Of a DNA stretch of 7,932 nt, positions 4,941 through 7,932 are shown piece by piece. The position numbers and the translations under genes are program-made. Each line of letters begins with the position of its first letter. The stretch's first letter is position 1. This DNA is from Deltaproteobacteria bacterium (lineage in GTDB: Bacteria > Desulfobacterota > Binatia > UBA12015): contig DLYX01000307.1 in NCBI GenBank assembly GCA_003447545.1, positions 1 to 7,932 on the forward strand, read 5' to 3'. A model generated the notes under the pieces. It saw only the letters and a program-made list of their open reading frames with translations. It was not told the DNA's origin and did no database searches.

Positions 4941-7388
4941 ATGAAAAAAGGAACCTACGTTTTCCAGCGAGGCGCATCCCTGTGGTGCGCCTCGCTTTCC
5001 TTTCTGGTGCTGGCCCTGATCGCGGTCAGCAGCCCTCAAAGTCAGGCTTCTCCCTATCCCACCACGATGCGAGATTTCCTGGCTTCCGGCACGCAACCTT
5101 TGATGCTCGACCATCCGATCTCGGATCCGTCGTCCTGCACCAACTGTCACTCGGATTATAATCAGGACGAGGTGGAGCCCTACCGAAACTGGGCCGGCTC
5201 CATGATGGCACAATCCGGTCGTGATCCGCTTTTCTGGGCGGCGCTCGCCGTCGCCAATCAGGATGCGGACCATTCTGGCGAGACCTGTTTGCGGTGCCAC
5301 CTTCCTGGCGGCTGGCTGCAGGGGCGCTCCAGCCCTGAAGATGGCTCGCAAATGACGGCCGCGGACCGCGAAGGCGTGCAATGCAATATCTGCCACCGAA
5401 TGGTCGACCCCCTCGGTGTCGCCGGAGCACCGGCCGAAGATGCGGCGATCCTCGCCGCTTTGACCGAACCCGTCATGATATTTGCGAATGCGATGATGGT
5501 GATCGACCCGAAAGACCGCATGCGCGGGCCTTTTGATGTTGTTGCCGACAACGGCGGAGATCCTCATTTACCGAACCGCTCGACGCTGATCTCCCCCTTT
5601 CATCAAAGCGCGGACCTCTGCGGCACCTGCCATGACCTGCGTAACACCATGTTTACTCGCGACAGCAATGGGGATTATGTCATCAACGAGCTCGACGAGC
5701 CGGGCAATCCGGACGAGGGCTTTCCCGAACAGCTGACCTTCACCGAATGGAAACTGAGCGAGTTCGCAACCAATGGCGTCGTCGACCCTCGGTTTGGCGG
5801 CAACAACCCGCTGCTGACCACTTGTCAGGATTGTCATATGCCCGACGTCACTGGGCGGGATGCCAAAAATGCACCGCTTCGCGATGATATGCCCCTGCAC
5901 AGCCTCCTGGGCGCCAACACCTTCATCCCGAAGGTGCTGCCATACCATCCGATTTTTGGCGATGAAGTCGACGCGGCTCTCCTCGACCGCAGCGCGGCTG
6001 CGGCGACCGACTTTTTGCAACGTTCGGCCGACCTGAGCACGCATTTGGAAAACGGCGAGCTCGCGGTCCGGATCATCAACCGAACGGGGCATAAATTACC
6101 CACTGGCTATCCCGAAGGCCGGAGGATGTGGCTGCACGTGCGTGCCTTTGATGCCGACGATCATCTCGTCCTCGAGTCCGGTCGCTATGTCTTCGCAACA
6201 GCGACTCTGATCGGGGCCGAAGCGGAACCTGGCGATGTCGATCATGACCCAGAGCTGGAGATCTTTCAGGTCCGCATGGGGATGACCGAAGATTGGGCCG
6301 CTGAAGTCGGCAAGCAAGCCGGCAAGAGTTTCCATCTGGTCCTGAGCAACGCCATTTTCGAGGATCGCCGGATTCCACCCCGGGGCTATGACGAGGCTGC
6401 CTTCGCAGCGGTCGGCGCCGAGCCCGTTGGTGCCGACTTCGCGGATGGAGAGTATTGGGCCGACGCCGTCTACGACGTGCCAGGCGCCGAGCGCGCCGAG
6501 GTCACTCTCTATTACCAGACCTCGTCGAAAGAATACGTCGAGTTTCTGAAAGACGAAAACACCACCAACGCCTCGGGACCGATTCTCTTCGACCTCTGGG
6601 AGGAGCACGGCAAGTCCGAGCCGGTCGCCATGGCACGGTCGGTGGTCACAGCCGATAAAAAAATTGAAGCCTCCTGTGTCAAAAACGTCGACCGAACGCA
6701 GGCCAAATACCTCAAATCGTGGACGAAAACCTGGAACGTCTGCCTTCTCCGCGAGGCCCGTGGGCTCAGCTGCGATACGGCAAGCCGGGACGAAAAACTG
6801 AACTCGGCTCGCGCGGATATCGCCAGTCGCATCGGCGGGCTTCGCGACTCCAAATGCGCTGGCGAAGGGCTGACAGGCCAGTCTCTCGGACATCAGGCCG
6901 TATGCCCCGCGCCGTGTTCCTGGTCGACCACCCTCAACACCGTCGAGGACCTTGGGACATGTGCGCAATGTCTGGCTGAGGCCTATGGCGGCGTCGCACT
7001 GGAATCTGCCTATGGCGAGGCCCCGCCGACATTCCCGACAACCACGCTCTCCCGCGACGCACAGAAATGTCAGCTGCTGCTGGCAAAATCTGCAGAAAAG
7101 GAAGCGCTTGGCTGGGCCAAGGAAATTTCTCGTTGCGAGGCCGAACGACTGCCTGGCGACTCCAGCCTGAACTGCCAGACCAATCGAGCGGCAGCACTCG
7201 CCAAACTCGCAGTGAAAACCGAGAAGCGTCTCTCCCGTTGCAAGGATTGGACAGGACTCGCAGGATGCGGGGCTACCGGTAACGCCACGGACGCCGCTGC
7301 CTGCATCGCCAGCAATCTGGCGGCGTCGATCGACGACTTCACCGCGGCCGCCTATCCGACCGGTTCGCCCGAAGGAGACGCCTCATGA
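4941..7388 (+). CDS. Exported pentahaem c-type cytochrome with beta-sandwich domain and C-terminal cysteine-rich modules
   Basis: An 815-aa protein from ATG 4941. The start is chosen because the signal peptide (MKKGTY..., LSFLVLALIAV core, SQA cleavage near 36) begins there; an ATG 63 nt upstream is in frame but lies inside the preceding gene. Five CxxCH haem-binding motifs are at 66-70 (CTNCH), 116-120 (CLRCH), 148-152 (CNICH), 227-231 (CGTCH) and 295-299 (CQDCH). Extra histidines at 58, 111, 209, 221, 320 and 336 could supply distal ligands. The surrounding YRNWAGSMM, AAD-REGVQCNICH and INRTGHKLPTGYPEGRRMW (380-398) signatures match a multihaem cytochrome family I recall from deltaproteobacterial-type genomes. 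A beta-sandwich follows to about 570 (RIPPRGY, TLYYQTSSKEYVEFL). Residues 579-807 add two cysteine-rich helical modules like those in the gene upstream, which look like a lineage-specific fusion. Probably periplasmic or surface electron transfer; the partner and substrate are unknown. The stop overlaps the next start (ATGA). Confidence 0.9.
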   Translation: MKKGTYVFQRGASLWCASLSFLVLALIAVSSPQSQASPYPTTMRDFLASGTQPLMLDHPISDPSSCTNCHSDYNQDEVEPYRNWAGSMMAQSGRDPLFWAALAVANQDADHSGETCLRCHLPGGWLQGRSSPEDGSQMTAADREGVQCNICHRMVDPLGVAGAPAEDAAILAALTEPVMIFANAMMVIDPKDRMRGPFDVVADNGGDPHLPNRSTLISPFHQSADLCGTCHDLRNTMFTRDSNGDYVINELDEPGNPDEGFPEQLTFTEWKLSEFATNGVVDPRFGGNNPLLTTCQDCHMPDVTGRDAKNAPLRDDMPLHSLLGANTFIPKVLPYHPIFGDEVDAALLDRSAAAATDFLQRSADLSTHLENGELAVRIINRTGHKLPTGYPEGRRMWLHVRAFDADDHLVLESGRYVFATATLIGAEAEPGDVDHDPELEIFQVRMGMTEDWAAEVGKQAGKSFHLVLSNAIFEDRRIPPRGYDEAAFAAVGAEPVGADFADGEYWADAVYDVPGAERAEVTLYYQTSSKEYVEFLKDENTTNASGPILFDLWEEHGKSEPVAMARSVVTADKKIEASCVKNVDRTQAKYLKSWTKTWNVCLLREARGLSCDTASRDEKLNSARADIASRIGGLRDSKCAGEGLTGQSLGHQAVCPAPCSWSTTLNTVEDLGTCAQCLAEAYGGVALESAYGEAPPTFPTTTLSRDAQKCQLLLAKSAEKEALGWAKEISRCEAERLPGDSSLNCQTNRAAALAKLAVKTEKRLSRCKDWTGLAGCGATGNATDAAACIASNLAASIDDFTAAAYPTGSPEGDAS
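6675..6857 (+). repeat. Cysteine module 3 (C-x21-C ... C-x27-C), in the multihaem cytochrome
   Basis: Cys579 and Cys601 are 22 residues apart and Cys611 and Cys639 are 28 apart. Between the pairs is a short REARGLS loop. It begins right after the beta-sandwich domain ends (MARSVVTADKKIEAS). CPAPC and DLGTCAQCLAEAYG follow, the latter corresponding to the DLSACVIGESYG closing motif of module 2. Confidence 0.6.
7068..7241 (+). repeat. Cysteine module 4 (perfect twin C-x21-C), in the multihaem cytochrome
   Basis: Cys710/Cys732 and Cys745/Cys767 are both exactly 22 residues apart, so this copy is a symmetric twin CX21C. It opens with SRDAQKCQ, nearly identical to SKDAQKCQ of module 1; the DNA matches 16 of 18 bases (3023-3040 against 7056-7073). 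DAAACIASNL closes it. Confidence 0.65.
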
Positions 7389-7932
7389 GGCAATCACTTG
7401 CAGCGCTCGCCCTCCTCACCGCAAGTCTGATCGCACCCCTGCATCAAGCTGAGGCAAGACCCACATATTTTCTTGAGATGAAGTCATTTTTCGCGGTCCC
7501 CGACGATAGCAACGTCGATCACTGCAGTGTCTGCCATGTGAACTACGAAGGCACCGGCACGCGAAACCCTTTCGGAAATGCGGTTCAGCAACAGCTATAT
7601 ACCGGCAAGTCCATTCAGGAGACTCTTCCTCTTGTCGCCAGTCTCGACAGCGACGGCGACGGCTACACAAATGATGATGAGTTGCGCATCTATCTGACCC
7701 AACCCGGATTCAGCTGTGATAATTTCGAAGACGCCCGCGGCGAGCCTCTGGATTTCGACGCCGGCGTCACGCCAAATGTGGCCACATGCCGGGCACCGAC
7801 AGAAATCAAAGTCCTGCCAAGCAGTGCCGGTTTTGTGACAGACGCCGGATCAACGGACTTTCTCGTGATCGACATCTGGAATCTCGGTTATAGCGATGAC
7901 CTGACCATCACCGACCTGAACCTCTCGGACCT
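7385..7932 (+). CDS. Exported monohaem (CSVCH) protein with EF-hand/TSP3-type calcium loop, 3' end off the window
   Basis: ATG 7385 overlaps the cytochrome stop by 4 nt (ATGA) and has AAGGAGA 7 nt upstream, so it is a translationally coupled operon gene. 182 codons are visible. Residues 1-24 are a signal peptide (LAALALLTASLIAPL core, AEA cleavage). A single haem motif CSVCH lies at 47-51 in DHCSVCHVNYEGTGTRNPFG, a context I recall from proteins with thrombospondin type 3-like repeats. Residues 88-99 form a complete 12-residue calcium loop with Asp88, Asp90, Asp92 and Glu99 in EF-hand spacing (DSDGDGYTNDDE). Cys111 and Cys135 might form a disulfide. From about 139 a beta-rich domain begins (IDIWNLGYSDDLTITDLNLSD), resembling the strand pattern of immunoglobulin-like ASH/choice-of-anchor or CARDB domains; that is a weak match. 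The role is unknown, perhaps a surface-anchored electron carrier accepting from the pentahaem protein. Confidence 0.85.
   Translation, partial: MRQSLAALALLTASLIAPLHQAEARPTYFLEMKSFFAVPDDSNVDHCSVCHVNYEGTGTRNPFGNAVQQQLYTGKSIQETLPLVASLDSDGDGYTNDDELRIYLTQPGFSCDNFEDARGEPLDFDAGVTPNVATCRAPTEIKVLPSSAGFVTDAGSTDFLVIDIWNLGYSDDLTITDLNLSD

Noticed and set aside
6903..6974. CPAPC and CAQC in the cytochrome C-terminal region as additional haem sites
   Set aside because: CPAPC has the wrong spacing and neither is followed by histidine, so they are not CxxCH motifs. They are better read as part of the disulfide-type cysteine modules.
1..7932. CRISPR arrays, insertion sequences, tRNA or rRNA genes
   Set aside because: No direct-repeat array, transposase, terminal inverted repeats with target duplication, or tRNA/rRNA-like segment was seen on either strand.

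Overview
The window is GC-rich, densely coded bacterial DNA, probably from a Gram-negative of the broad deltaproteobacterial kind (Myxococcota, Binatota or Desulfobacterota-like). This placement is an inference from protein style: periplasmic multihaem cytochromes, exported cysteine-rich helical modules, a small hypothetical protein with a WPxSFxNIC-type motif, and Shine-Dalgarno starts. No rRNA or marker gene is present to confirm it.

Left part (1-1041, minus strand): the N-terminal third of a DacB/PBP4-type D-Ala-D-Ala carboxypeptidase runs off the left edge. It is preceded by a 129-residue conserved-type hypothetical protein. Both are read leftward from a good sigma70-like promoter (TTGCCC-N17-TATAAA on the minus strand, 1013-1041). 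The roughly 100-nt leader carries a long three-tier hairpin (923-972) just upstream of the Shine-Dalgarno.

Middle (1066-2593, plus strand): a divergent spacer with an imperfect palindrome is followed by a two-gene unit, an exported YHS-domain protein and a hormone-sensitive-lipase-family (family IV) esterase.

Right part (2594-7932, plus strand): a 285-bp regulatory spacer holds two tandem perfect CATGAC-N4-GTCATG palindromes. It leads a tight operon of three exported proteins: (1) a cysteine-rich helical repeat protein joined to a TIGR03805-like right-handed parallel beta-helix; (2) a pentahaem c-type cytochrome with a beta-sandwich domain and two C-terminal cysteine-rich modules of the same kind as in gene 1; (3) a CSVCH monohaem protein with a perfect EF-hand/TSP3-type calcium loop, overlapping gene 2 by ATGA and running off the right edge.

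The most interesting signal is the cysteine module. Four copies across two adjacent genes all keep exactly 22 residues between their first two cysteines and have a second cysteine pair, like an enlarged twin-CXnC helical hairpin. With the haem, beta-helix and calcium domains, this suggests an uncharacterised periplasmic or surface redox assembly. Its function cannot be read from the sequence.
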